Origin: CAIZQW01 sp942493055
GTDB lineage: Bacteria > Verrucomicrobiota > Kiritimatiellia > RFP12 > UBA1067
Assembly: GCA_942493055.1 (NCBI GenBank)
Contig: OW818680.1
Span: 1,488,001-1,552,000, forward strand
DNA: 64,000 nt
Reading direction: 5' to 3'
In this document: in pieces, positions 1 to 10,900 of the stretch
Numbering within the stretch: the first letter of the stretch is position 1
How the letters are laid out: every line of letters starts with the position of its first letter
Made by a program: the position numbers and the translations under genes
Notes under the pieces: model-generated
What the model was told of the DNA's origin: nothing
The model's input: only the letters and a program-made list of their open reading frames with translations
Database searches by the model: none

Positions 1-719
1 CAGCACGCGCACAGATTACAGGCGTATGCTCCTGCGGCACCAGTCCTGAAGACTGGCAGGAGACGGCAGCGGTTGCAGAGCAACCGTTGCCGTTTATCAT
101 TGTGCCGGGGTTTGGCGTGCACCCCTGGTATGTGCAGTCGCTGCCTGCTGACTGGCATGAACTTCTCGAACACTTTTTGGATCACCATCCAACCGCAATC
201 ATCGGCGAGATCGGCTTGGATGGCATTCGCGACCAGATCCCCATGGAGGAGCAGGAGGCTGTCCTGCGTTGGCAACTTGAACTTGCCGCACGCCTGCATC
301 GTCCTGTCGTGCTCCACGGCGCACGCGCCTGGGGCAAGCTGGTGGAGGTTTTAAAGCAGTATGCGCATGATATTCCCGGCTTTGTCGCGCACAGCTTCGG
401 GGGCTCAGCAGAGATTCTAAAAGAGCTTATCAAAATGGGCGGTTACTTTTCTTTTTCAGGAACCGTCTGCAACCTGAACGCAACAAAGGTAAGGCTCGCG
501 GCAAAGGAGACACCTGCAAGCCATCTTTTAGTTGAGACAGATGCACCCGACCTCTTCCCCCTCGGCGGCACGTCGATTGGAAACGACGACTCGAACAAGC
601 CTGTCAATCACCCCGCCAATCTCCCCGTCATCTTGCAGACCGTCGCCACATTACGCGGCATCCCACCCGAGGAACTCTCGGACATCACCGGCGCCAACGC
701 CAGGCGTCTGTTTCTTTGA
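1..719 (+). CDS. TatD-family metal-dependent hydrolase, 5' partial
   Basis: TatD-family TIM-barrel hydrolase; relatives act as metal-dependent DNases in DNA repair and nucleic acid turnover in the cytoplasm. The frame beginning at base 3 is open to the left edge, so the start codon and the first HxH metal motif lie outside the window; about 238 residues remain. Visible motifs in order are GFGVHPW, GEIGLD (metal-binding Glu), PVVLHGARAW, FVAHSFGGS and the C-terminal ETDAPD. The internal ATG at 87 would remove conserved sequence (CSCGTSPEDW precedes it in frame), so it is not the true start. The gene ends in TGA at 717-719 and a dispersed repeat begins 10 bases later. The family is clear; the substrate is not. 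Confidence 0.9.
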   Translation, partial: ARAQITGVCSCGTSPEDWQETAAVAEQPLPFIIVPGFGVHPWYVQSLPADWHELLEHFLDHHPTAIIGEIGLDGIRDQIPMEEQEAVLRWQLELAARLHRPVVLHGARAWGKLVEVLKQYAHDIPGFVAHSFGGSAEILKELIKMGGYFSFSGTVCNLNATKVRLAAKETPASHLLVETDAPDLFPLGGTSIGNDDSNKPVNHPANLPVILQTVATLRGIPPEELSDITGANARRLFL

Positions 720-729
720 GACGCCATTT

Positions 730-800
730 CAGCTTGCTTTGTACATCGAAAAGCGCAAAAATTTACACATCTCTGGCAAGGTTGCCAGTAAAAGCACATT
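730..800 (+). repeat. Dispersed repeat with GCTTGCTTTGT and CTGGCAAGGTTGCCAG
   Basis: One of four related copies (also 19063-19145, 21789-21900 and inverted at 61587-61653). Shared text is AGCTTGCTTTGT, an AAGCGCAAAA block and, in the better copies, the perfect palindrome CTGGCAAGGTTGCCAG. It lies between the TatD gene and the lipoprotein at 823. The function is unknown; it could be a promoter-bearing or REP-like element. Confidence 0.65.
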
Positions 801-822
801 AAAAGTTGGAATGGGTGAGATT

Positions 823-1101
823 ATGAAGAGAGTAATGACTGGACTGGGGTTGATGGCTACGCTTCTCGCAGGGAATGGGTGCTCAACCGTTCAGTGTCGA
901 GTTCTACAGTCACGACCACATTTAAAAGGCTGTTATCCAGCCGTTCGCAACGACGTAAACATGTGCGGATATGTATGGAGTGAACGAGGCAGTGGTGTCG
1001 TCATGGCAACGCTTTGTTGCGTTGGTTACGGCATAGACGTTCCCATCTCCTGCGTCACTGACACCCTTTGCCTTCCGTATGACCTCTGGCTATGTCAATA
1101 A
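823..1101 (+). CDS. Small YceK/YidQ-like lipoprotein
   Basis: A 92-residue predicted lipoprotein. The signal peptide ends in the lipobox LLAGNGC, so the mature protein should be lipid-anchored in an envelope membrane. The C-terminal part (CYPAVRNDV, then IDVPISCVTDTLCLPYDLW) matches the pattern of the YceK/YidQ (DUF1375) family, in which a VDTLLLPYDL-like motif is characteristic; the function of that family is not established. The ATG at 823 was chosen because GGGTGAG sits 6-12 bases upstream; an in-frame ATG at 811 has no such site. It is followed by a 750-base repeat-rich gap. Family call moderately sure. Confidence 0.7.
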   Translation: MKRVMTGLGLMATLLAGNGCSTVQCRVLQSRPHLKGCYPAVRNDVNMCGYVWSERGSGVVMATLCCVGYGIDVPISCVTDTLCLPYDLWLCQ

Positions 1102-1856
1102 ACGAGATGGCAGACAGACTCAGACCAACACTGGGAGCATAGGCATCCTGCCCAATGCCACTAACTTTTCATGGTGCTTCACGTTTTTAACATATTCTGT
1201 TTCAAAAGCTTGTGGGGCTTATCTCGCGCAAACACCTGAGCTGCGTTTGACAGTAAGGACAGATCTTCGTGCGACCACTCAGTGGACGCACGCACGAGGT
1301 TAAAAGGGGATGGCGGTCGAGTCAACGGCGCGCTCGGCGATCGCGCCCTACCATGCTTTGCGTCTGACTCGTGCAACGCATGGTAGGGACGGTTCGCTGA
1401 ACCGTCCGCAGGGCCTTGGAGGGCCACGCTCTGTCGTGGCCGCGGGAGTGAACGTGGCATGAAAGTGTAGCGAAAAGTTAGTGACATTGGGCAAGGTGCC
1501 CGCGCTCCTTTGAGGGCAGCAACAGAAGGGAGCGTGGGCGTCCCGCCCGCATGAAAGAGGATGGCCATACTTGTCTGTCCCTCTGTTGCCCGTGCCCCTG
1601 TTGCCGACATGAAAAGTTAGTGGCATTGGGCAGGATGCCTGTTCTCCCAGTGTCATGCGCCGGAGCTGAAGGAACAAGGGGACAGACAATTCCTTTCACA
1701 CACATTCAATTCCAACATTCCAGCGAAGTTATGAAAAGCGTTTAGGTTCTTGACTGTTGTCGCACCATTCTATACCATTTTCAGCAACCTCATGAAAGTC
1801 ATTTTCCACGAGGTAGTTTCAATAGTACTTTGTGGAAGTGTGTGGGGGAAAAACAG
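1102..1856. repeat. Repeat-rich intergenic region, no credible gene
   Basis: Mosaic of short repeats. Three copies of an element containing AAAGTTAGTGGCATTGGGC or a close variant lie at about 1141-1172 (inverted), 1469-1511 and 1609-1643; two more are at 44433-44462 and 44897-44940. A palindrome has 11-base arms CCCTACCATGC at 1346-1356 and 1378-1388. It is followed by hairpins built on GGACGGTTC/GAACCGTCC and GGCCACG/CGTGGCC. A block reading AGAAGGGAGCGTGGGCGTCC near 1525 recurs near 44670 (inverted) and 44944. Open frames here only read through the repeats. Confidence 0.7.
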
Positions 1857-2513
1857 ATGAAAAAGACAGTGCAGTTTTGCGCAATTATTTCAGCGGTAAC
1901 ACTCATAACAGGATGCTCGACAATATCGTCGGACACCGACTACGCCGATTTTAGCGGTTCAACATACACGAGCGTGGCCCCGAACGGCCGCTTGCTGGTC
2001 CAAGCTCACCAAGAGAAGGGATATTACAAGTTCAACGTCGAGCTCATCGAGCTTGCTGCTCATACGCCACTCTTGTCGTTTGACCCCCAAGCACGGTTTG
2101 TCGGAGCGGCTTGGAGTTCCGACAGCAAGCTTGTCGCCATTGAGCAAAACAAGAGCACCCATAACAGCGCGGTTTCTGTATTCGCTGTAGACCAGAAGAC
2201 AGCCAAGCGACTCTGTCTGCCCAAAGCATGTGACGATGAAAGCTCAGCTATCTTTGAATCTCCAACACGGAAGCGTGCAAAAAAAGCCGACGCTCTGAAG
2301 TTTCATTTCACCTCTGAAGGGTTTCAGGTCGTCAAGTGGTCATCTCCAGACGAGCTTGTCCTTTCCGCTTCAGGAATGGGATGGTGGGGAGGAGTGCCGG
2401 CTGAAGACAAAGCCGCTCGCTTCCTGGCGGAGTATGAACTCACCCTCCGCTTCGCACCTGACGGCACCTCTTCGCTTCAGACAGTTGCGCTGAAACAATA
2501 CCAAGAGCGTTAG
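1857..2513 (+). CDS. Predicted lipoprotein of unknown function
   Basis: A 218-residue predicted lipoprotein: charged N-terminus MKK, hydrophobic stretch and lipobox LITGC. The body has a propeller-like feel (segments such as SVAPNGRLLVQAH and GAAWSSDSKLVAIEQ resemble TolB/WD-type blades in which a surface value is compared or logged), but there are too few blades for a full propeller and the resemblance is weak. The ATG at 1857 was preferred over 1830 because GGGGGAA lies at a normal distance and the signal peptide starts there. It is flanked by the repeat-rich gap on the left and a convergent SGNH hydrolase on the right. Function not recognised. Confidence 0.75.
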   Translation: MKKTVQFCAIISAVTLITGCSTISSDTDYADFSGSTYTSVAPNGRLLVQAHQEKGYYKFNVELIELAAHTPLLSFDPQARFVGAAWSSDSKLVAIEQNKSTHNSAVSVFAVDQKTAKRLCLPKACDDESSAIFESPTRKRAKKADALKFHFTSEGFQVVKWSSPDELVLSASGMGWWGGVPAEDKAARFLAEYELTLRFAPDGTSSLQTVALKQYQER

Positions 2514-2575
2514 CCCTTTCTAGCCACCTCACAGCGCCGATCTTTACGTGTGAACAACCCTGCTCGTGTCGCGCG

Positions 2576-3349
2576 TCACGGGGTGTTCAGATGTTCGGCC
2601 GTTGCTTTTAAGGCCACGGCATCCTTGTCGGTGAGCGACCCCTTAAAGCGAATGAAAGACAAGTGCTTCCCCGTATAGATCGTGCGATAGAGGACAAGTC
2701 CTGCCAAGTACGATCCTGCGAAGGATGGATGGGAGTTGTCCTTGGTGTGCAGGCGGAGGTCCGGATGCTTCTCCAGGCAGGAAGCCCAGGCATCGCCAAC
2801 AGGTGCGACCGTAGCGCCGCCTCCCGGAATCTCTGAGGCCAGTTGCGCATACCATTTCTGCGTACGCTTCTGCATCTCTTCCGGCGACGAACCAACGCCT
2901 GATTTGCTTTCCGGTGTTTTCCAGAAATCCGGATGTCGCGCCCACGTCTGGTAAAGGATGATGCGCGCATGAGGACTCTTCTCCAGAATCCTCTTCCCTA
3001 AACTCGTTCCGCCTGTCAGAAAGTCGTCCCGTGTGGACTCCGACTCTTCTGATCTCGCCGCCTCCTGGCTGTTTCCCTGAAGCACGACCACATCCCAGTT
3101 TCCCTCATCAATCAGCGCCAGCGCCTTCGGGTCTTTCGAGTGCTTGATCAACGTACAGCCCCCTGGCGTATGGGATTTGACCATTGGGACTTTCCCGCCT
3201 GCACTGTTCACCATGTTTGTAAAAAGTGCGGGCAGATTGTTGACATGCGTATAGCTATTGCCAATGAAAAGCATCCGCTTCGGGGGTTCTACTTTCTCGG
3301 CAAAAACCACTCCCGCGCAAACGATTATGCCCATGACTAGACGGATCAT
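2576..3349 (-). CDS. Secreted SGNH/GDSL-type hydrolase
   Basis: A 257-residue exported hydrolase of the SGNH superfamily, likely a carbohydrate esterase or related enzyme (substrate inferred only). A short signal peptide (MIRLVMGIIVCAGVVFA) is followed by block I FIGNSYTH with the nucleophile Ser, LQGNSQE with the oxyanion-type Asn, and block V DNSHPSFAGSY with the Asp-x-x-His pair. The overall pattern is like DUF4886-type members. The start is supported by GGGAGA upstream of the ATG. It lies downstream of a Gfo/Idh oxidoreductase on the same strand, but a terminator hairpin at 3438-3467 separates them. The neighbourhood suggests glycan breakdown. Confidence 0.8.
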   Translation of the reverse strand: MIRLVMGIIVCAGVVFAEKVEPPKRMLFIGNSYTHVNNLPALFTNMVNSAGGKVPMVKSHTPGGCTLIKHSKDPKALALIDEGNWDVVVLQGNSQEAARSEESESTRDDFLTGGTSLGKRILEKSPHARIILYQTWARHPDFWKTPESKSGVGSSPEEMQKRTQKWYAQLASEIPGGGATVAPVGDAWASCLEKHPDLRLHTKDNSHPSFAGSYLAGLVLYRTIYTGKHLSFIRFKGSLTDKDAVALKATAEHLNTP

Positions 3350-3437
3350 TCAGTTATCTCCCTTTTCTTGAGCCTTCTCTTGCTCGCTCCTGCTGCTCCA
3401 TGACACACGGCAGGCAATGTACCCAATCATTCATTGT

Positions 3438-3467
3438 AAAAAAGAAGCCGGGCAGAAACTGCCCGGC
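3438..3467 (-). terminator. Rho-independent terminator of the oxidoreductase gene
   Basis: Perfect 9-bp stem GCCGGGCAG/CTGCCCGGC with a 3-base loop; on the minus strand it is followed by TTCTTTTTT. It sits 29 bases beyond the oxidoreductase stop and upstream of the SGNH hydrolase start. Confidence 0.85.
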
Positions 3468-3495
3468 ATTCATTTCTCTATCGCACCTCTTGGCC

Positions 3496-4914
3496 TTAGA
3501 ACTCCCAGCCCTTACGGATGTAAGGCTTCAGCAGTGCGTCTGCATCGGCCTGGCCAAAGGTCTGTGCCGCGGCATCCCAGTTCAACTTGCCGGGGACTTG
3601 CTGGGCGATACAGCCGATCAGCATGCCTTCGAGCATTGGAACAGAGTGGCCTGTGTCCGAGTAGCATTTGCCTTCACCCTTGCAGGCGTTGACGAATTCG
3701 ATATATTGTCCGCCCTTGCAGCAACGCTCGATCGTCTTCGGAATGTTCACCAGCGCCTCGTGCTTGGTGGTGGACTTCATCTTCTCTTCGCCCTTGAGCG
3801 CGACATACGCATCCTGACCGTAGTCATTGGTGCTGGCCATCATGCCCTTGTCGCCGATGATCAGGCAGCCCGTGTTCGGAACCTTGCCCAGTGTCGCAAT
3901 GACCTGAGGCATGATCTCGTCTTTGGGTTTGAGGTTGCCGTCGTACCAGACGAGGTTGACCGCAGGAAGTCCCTGGCGTGCAGCGTAGTTCATGCGCACG
4001 ATGCTCTTGTTCGGATAGGTGTCCTTGTTCTTGCCGTCGATCTGGGTGCACTCCGCTGACATCACTTCTGCCAGCTTGAGCCCGCGGAAGGGCAGATTCA
4101 TCGTATGGCAAGCCATGTCGCCGAACGCGCCCGTTCCATAATCGAAGAAACCGCGCCACTTGAAGCCGTGGTAGACGCCCGCCTTGAAGGGGCGCTCCTG
4201 GGCTGTCCCGAGCCAGCTATCCCAGTCGAGGGAAGCCGGAATCGGATCCGAACCTTCCGGACGTGTGATCCCTTGCGGCCACACAGGGCGGTTTGTCCAG
4301 ACATGGACTTCGGTCACGTTGCCGAGAATACCGGAGTGAAGGATTTCGACGTTGCGGCGCAATCCGTCACCCGAACTGCCCTGGTTGCCCATCTGCGTCA
4401 CCACGCCGTTGGCTTTGGCGACCTGCTCAAAATAATGAGCTTCCCAAATCGTGCGGACCAAGGGTTTCTGAACGTACGCATGGCACCCCAGCTTCATGGC
4501 GCGAATCGCAGCCGGAGCATGCGTATGGTCAGGCGTGGACACGGTCACCGCATCCAGATTCTTGCATTCGTCCAGCATCTTGCGGTAATCGCTGTAGCAC
4601 TTGATCTGAGAGGTGTCATGCCCCTTCTTCGCGATTTCGGCCAAGGCTTTGTCGATCGGACCGCGGTCCACATCGCACAGCGCGACGATATTTTCGCCGT
4701 GCTCGAACATGGGCATCCAGTCAGACCAGCCCTTGCCGCCGACACCGATCACTCCGATGTTCAGCTTTTCGCCCGGCTTGCGGAAGCGGGGCGCATTTTT
4801 CCGGATTTCAGGAAAGACGAGCTTCCCCTTTTGCGCGGCCAGTCCGTTCACAGACACTGCTGCAACGGCAAGCCCCATACCCTTTACGAAACCTCTACGG
4901 TTCATTCCCTTCAT
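3496..4914 (-). CDS. Gfo/Idh/MocA-family oxidoreductase with Tat signal
   Basis: A 472-residue NAD(P)-dependent dehydrogenase of the Gfo/Idh/MocA family, a group acting on sugars, sugar acids and inositols. A twin-arginine signal (MNRRGFVKGMGLA) predicts export to the periplasm in folded form. The Rossmann motif GVIGVGGKG, then VALCDVD, STPDHTH and the QKPL variant of the usual EKPL motif follow, with the C-terminal substrate domain behind. The ATG at 4914 has GGGAGA upstream and places the RR motif at the N-terminus; an in-frame codon at 4968 would bury it. It starts 28 bases after the stop of the 2040-residue secreted protein, so the two are probably co-transcribed. The substrate cannot be read from sequence. 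Confidence 0.88.
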   Translation of the reverse strand: MKGMNRRGFVKGMGLAVAAVSVNGLAAQKGKLVFPEIRKNAPRFRKPGEKLNIGVIGVGGKGWSDWMPMFEHGENIVALCDVDRGPIDKALAEIAKKGHDTSQIKCYSDYRKMLDECKNLDAVTVSTPDHTHAPAAIRAMKLGCHAYVQKPLVRTIWEAHYFEQVAKANGVVTQMGNQGSSGDGLRRNVEILHSGILGNVTEVHVWTNRPVWPQGITRPEGSDPIPASLDWDSWLGTAQERPFKAGVYHGFKWRGFFDYGTGAFGDMACHTMNLPFRGLKLAEVMSAECTQIDGKNKDTYPNKSIVRMNYAARQGLPAVNLVWYDGNLKPKDEIMPQVIATLGKVPNTGCLIIGDKGMMASTNDYGQDAYVALKGEEKMKSTTKHEALVNIPKTIERCCKGGQYIEFVNACKGEGKCYSDTGHSVPMLEGMLIGCIAQQVPGKLNWDAAAQTFGQADADALLKPYIRKGWEF

Positions 4915-4942
4915 TGGTTCTCCCTTTGTTTGTTTATAATCG

Positions 4943-7900
4943 TTACTTGAAACTAATAAGAGTGCCAACCGCTCCGACTCTTAATGTGCCTTCACCCGTG
5001 ATCCAAGAACAATTGGATGCCGTGTAGTAGCCAGCCTTAACCTTCTGTCCATCCAAATAGACACTGTCGACGGCCTGTTTATTGGCATCATCATTCTTGA
5101 CCCTGAGCGACGCGCCATTATTCAAGCGGATTATTGCGTTTTTGTCAATCTCCAGCGCAGAAATATCTGTCAGCCCGCCGTTCGCCGTCAATTCCAGCGT
5201 CCCGGTGCCCTTCATAATCAGCACGCCCGCCCCGCTCTTGGTCATGGTGTAGGTACCGGTGATATTATCCAGATAATTCGTCGTTCCAGTGCCGACATCC
5301 ACCCTGTTAGCACCAGCAAGCGTCGTGCTGCCGAACTTCAACTGTCCGCCATTGGCGGACAAGAGTTTGATCTTCGCATCGGTCTCGAACGTTCCTGTAT
5401 TGACGAGGAACGGGGCACCTACAGAATTCGGCGTATCCAGCATCACGGTCTGTTCCGTGGCTGACGGAATCTGCAACTCCGGCAACACCAGCCGCTCATC
5501 TGAGACAGCCTCTGCTCTGTTATACGACAGGCCAAAGTTGCTCAACCATGTATTCATATATGCGCCCCCCGTCGCACCGACAATAGAGACATACGCATAA
5601 TTTGACTGGGCCTGCGATGGGATATCCACACTCGTGAAGATGTAGGTGCCCGTTATTGCTGGGTTGGACACATCCGTCAACGTCACAGTAACCGTCCTTG
5701 CAGCATAGTTGTAATTCACAACCGTATCAATGGTCTTATTACGCATTTCAATACAGGTCTGGGTAGAGCCTGACGTGGCCCCATTCACGCCCATCCCGAG
5801 TTTGCAACCCTGATACACATAAAACAGCACGCCAACACTCTTTTGGATAGTGCCCACATAACCTATTGAGCCGCCCGTGCCACCGATGGCCAGCGGTCCT
5901 CTCGCATCATTGTGAAACACAAGGGCCCAACCATCCGCTCCATCCGTCGCCGTATCCGTTGTGACACGGAATGCCGCCGTGAAGTCCTTTGCGACATTCA
6001 CGCGCCGTTTCGAAGCCACGGCACCCCTATTGTTTGTAGCGAGTTTAAGGAGTTGGATACGATTATTGAGATCAAAGGTGTTGACATCCTGATAACCGAG
6101 CCACTCTGTGCGATTGGCCAAGAAGCTGATCGGATCATCGTTGACTCGACGTATGATCAAACCGCCATCCGCCAGTCGGAGGGTCGTATTGGTGGGATAG
6201 TAATCCACATCGCCGAGCAGAGCGAGCGGCGCCTGGCCCTGCTTCGTCAACGTCCCGCTGCTCGCGTAGCGGTCAAAGGCCAGATAGGTGGCATTATTGA
6301 TCGGGAGATCATACCCCGAAGCCTGCTCTTCAAAGGTGAACGCGGTGATCATGTTCTCGGACCATGAACCGCCGACACGGCCGCTAAAGCCGACATACGC
6401 CTTACCATCGCCCGTCGCCGCAAGATGGGAAGGGTCTACCCCAGCAGCATAGCGTTCCAAAACATTCCCGTCTTGAACCGTCCTGATAAAGACCGTCTTT
6501 GCTGCGGGATTATACCAGACGGTCATCACTGTCTGCTGATAGTTCGTGAAATTCAAAGGTGTGAACGGATTAGCAAGGTACGTCGTTGTCCCGCCCGGAT
6601 CACGGACGGTCTCGAGCCTCTTTACTGACTTATAATAATTCCAACGAACCGACCAGATGCCGCCCGCCGTCGTCGCCCAGCCAGCATTGTAAGTCTTTGC
6701 AAGGGCATCGAGGACAGAGAAGTTCAAGCTAAGTCCAACATTCTGGAACGTCAGCGTCACCCAGTCCGCCGGATCCGTCGACGTCATACCTGTATTAAAC
6801 GTGAAGGTCGCCTTCCACGCATTGGTTACGGTTATACGATCCTTCAGGAAGGCGCATCCGTTACGGTTGACCCCCGGGTAGGTGAGGCGGAGTGCGCCGC
6901 TGGGACGCCATTCAGCATTGCCATTCAACTGCCAGGCAGATTGGCTCGCAATCAGATTCGCCTGGTTGTCTTCGTAGACAGGCGACGAGCTTGTCGACTC
7001 AACCGTCAGCGAGGAACCTGCCCCATACGACAGCGATGCCAGGCCAAAGCCCTTTTGCACGGCCATATCATTCAGCAGCACATTGGCATTCCCGCTCGCC
7101 GCCGCAACCAAATTTCCGCCATACTGCCCATAAACCTGTCGGGCAGCCTTGGTCGAGCCGTCGTCAAAGACGAAATCATTGACAAACACATTCGCCGTGC
7201 TACCGCCTGTTCCGGCCGTCACCCCCACATAGGCCATGGATGTGTTGATGAGATCCGCCATATTCACACCCGTCTTGGTAAAGACCTCCTGCCGGCCATC
7301 CGCACGCTTCACCAGCACGGTGATGACATCGCTGCCGTCATAGGTGACCGTGATATACGTCCTCACCGGCAACCCATCTCTTAACGACATCGTGGAGAGC
7401 GTTGCAAGGTCGGCAAAGGTGCCTCCCACCCCATCGCCTTGGCCGAACTTGACCTTTGTTGGCTGACTCCAGTAATCAAACCCAATGGCCATGGAGTTGG
7501 TCAGGCCATTGGCATTCGCATATCCTAATGAACCGCCACTTGCGCCAAGCGCGGTGATACCACGCGGATCATTATGAATCACGAAAGCGAAACCATCGGC
7601 AAGAATCGAGGTGCCCATAAGGGAGAAGGAAGCTGTCCACGCATTCGTGACCGTCTGTTTCTCCTTCAGCATCACGCACCCCGTCTGACTCGCGGTTGCG
7701 TTCACCAGCTGCACCAGGCCATCATTGCGTGCCAAGGATGATCCAGCGCCTGTATTTTGGAAAGCCCCCTTAAACCGGGATGTCCCGAAGGGGGAGAGGG
7801 AAAGATAGCCAGATGCAGAAGACTGGATAAGTGTCTTGTTGTGGAAAACACTGTCCTGATACGCTTCCAAAGCGGCATTGTTCAGTGTGAGGGTTGAGGC

Positions 7901-10900
7901 CGGCGTCGCGCCTGGGGCATACGGGTTGTAATCCGAGCCATAGAGGTAAACCGAACCGCCGTTGACCGTCACCGGCACCGCCGTCGGGCGCATCCCCAGG
8001 CGTCCCGTTCCTCCCTTTGTAAAGGTGGTCGAAACCGTGTTGGTGGGTACCAAGATAGGGTCCAGCACTGACCAGAAGTCATTGTTGGCAGTCATGCCAT
8101 TCGGCCCCACGCCAAGAAGAGCCATCTTGAGGAACCACTGCTGCACGCTGTTCGCAACACGGTTGGTGAGTGTCGCCCCGTCAAACTCGACATATCCCCT
8201 GTTATAATCGTTCGGAGCGGCTGTGTCGTTGATCGTAGCCGTACCGGCACCCTCCGTCTCCAGCCGGGAGTTGCCGCTCATGGTCAACGTGCCCGCACGA
8301 TTCACAGAGATGTTGTTCGCGCGGACGACACTGTTGGTCACGGCAAAAGTCGTTTGACTGCCAGGCGCTGCGGCGAGCGTCAAGCCTCGATTCCCAAGCG
8401 GGCTATTGTTCTCTACCACACTATTATTGAGTATGTTTACAACGGAATAGCCACTCGTGTTTTCATTGACCAGCATGTCATAACTCATGCTGACATAACT
8501 GTTGTCCACCAACAACCGAGGCGTTCCATAGTAATTAACCTGGCTGTCTGCCTGCGAGAGAACAATCCCTTGGTCCGTAATGAAACGTCCACCGTTGATC
8601 ACGCGCATTTCCGGGGTCTGCGGGGCAGTCGTCGTACCTGTGCCGCGACCGATGGTGCACCAGGCGCCGCCGACAAGGCTCACCACACTTCCATCCACAA
8701 TCACCTTGGGAGAGCCGGGATATTTGGTTCCGAAGTGCACATTATTTGCGGAACGGATGATGTTGGTCTGCGTGGCACCCCCATTGAAAAGGAGCGTCCC
8801 GTCTTCCACGACGAAGCTTCCGTATGAAGTTCCTGGCACCATCGTGCCGTCCACGGTGTAATTGGGGGCCGTGCCGCCACCGATGGTGGTTCGTCCATTA
8901 AGCGTCTGAGCTTGGTTATAGGTCAGCTTGAGGGTGCCCTGCCCGCGTTTAATGACAGGCTTGAAATCAGGAACATCCATCTTCCCGGAGAGCGTCAGCG
9001 TGACCGCAGCATTCGTCACATCAATGATGCTATACCTGTTGCTGATCGCCGAGGAGGAGACCATCTTCGTGATTTCAGCATCAGTCGCGCCTACATAGCA
9101 CAACGAACCTTCCCCAAGCAGCAACGTGCTGTTCGCACCCAACGCGTTGGCGTTGTCAAAGGCAACGGTTCCATAGTTGTTTGTCAAGGGGCCGACGAAT
9201 GTGTTATTGCCCATCAGGAGTGTCGTGCCGCCGTCCTGGGTCAATCCGCCGTCGCCCGAAATATCCCCTGCAAGCATCAAGATCTGCCCAGGAATCGCTC
9301 GTGAGGTTGTGCGTCCCTGCAGAACCAGCGGGGCACTGATCTTATTGGCCGAGGAGACCGACTGAACAAAGCCACCATCAGCAAGTGTGATTTCATTCCC
9401 TGAAATATCAGTTACCGGATCACCCAAGAGTATCGAGAGAAGCGTCAAGCCTGTCACGTCGTTTGTCACGGCTTCGCCACCAATTCCAAAATCAGCTAGC
9501 GCATCCGAGGCATTGGGGATCGTCCCTGTCCAATTTCCGCTCTCACTCCAGTTTCCGCCTCCAGGGCCATTCCACAGGCTGGATGTCCCAGGCAGGTACT
9601 GCCCCACTTCCGATGAGAAGCTCGTGAGAATTTCGGATGCGGTTTTGGCTCCCGTTGTGACACGGACCTGACCAATAAATCCTTCAAAGGGGTAATCGAA
9701 TCCTGTCCCGGCACCTGCTGTTTTGGTTGCGCCCAGCACCGCAAGTGTATCTGCACTAATGTTGAGATAGGAGAGATACAGCTCATTTACTTTGGCTCCA
9801 TCCAGATAGACACGTTCAACACGGCTGGCGTCGCGGCTGATGGCAACATGGTGCCACTGGCCCGCGGAGGGGATCATGGTCCCCCACCCTAAATTACCCG
9901 TGTGATGCTCCAATGCGTTTGCAAGCGTCAAATCATAGCGCAACTCCATAAGTGAGTTCGCTGTACCCGTTCGCCGCGTCCAACTGAAATAATTGGCAGC
10001 TGTTGCTGTGAGGTTTGTTCTCAAAATCCAGGTCTCCACCGTCCATGTGGTATTCGAGCCTGTCAGCGAAGCAGGAATGGCCATGTCACCGACCATGACG
10101 GTATTGGTCGTCCCGTCAAAATAGAAAGCGGGCGCATTGAGATAATTCGCGGCATATTTTGCACCCGTACCGCTCGCCCAGTTGGTGAATACACCTGAAA
10201 GCGTTCCGCCGTTGGAAATCGAGGTCACTGGATCGCCATCCGCGACACCCGTCACAGAGGAGGCCTTGACCTCGATCAGTTTGACCCCTTCGGGTGCAAG
10301 CGTATGATACGTGGAATACTCCTCCTGATAGTTGGAGAGGACTTGCGCGGCTGAAAGTGTCCCGCCATGGACGCGTATCGCACCCAGATATCCATTAAAT
10401 GTAGGGGTGTCCAAGCCTGTTCCCGCTGTGTTAAGCGTACCTCCGAGCACCATGCTGCCGTCCGCATCCGTGTTGAGGACACTGGCGTTCCACGTGTTCA
10501 CCAGATACCCGTCACAGTAGACGCGCTGTATTTTGCTGGCATCCCTCGTAATGGCGATATGATGCCAGATACCGCCGGCAGGTTTGATTCCCCATGGGAA
10601 ATTATTAGCGTAATGCTCCACACAGTTTCCATCACTTCCATAGCGGAACTCTATCAGCGCGTTATTGGCCCCGCGCCGCTTGGTCCACGACATATATTCG
10701 TATGAGCCAGAGCCTATATTCGGCTGCATGATCCAGGTCTCCATCGTCCACACACCATTCTGCCCTGCAAATTCAGCGGGGGTCGCCGGACCTAAAAAGG
10801 CACTGTTCAGCGTTCCATCGAAATAGACGGCTTGCGCGCCGCTCACATTGGTTCTATAGAGCGCATTGGTCGCTGTGCGACTCGAATGAATTGAAAAATG

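Noticed and set aside
1179..1745. Several open frames in the 1.1-1.8 kb and 44.3-45.0 kb gaps that resemble each other
   Set aside because: The resemblance comes from shared nucleotide repeats read in different frames and strands, not from homologous proteins.
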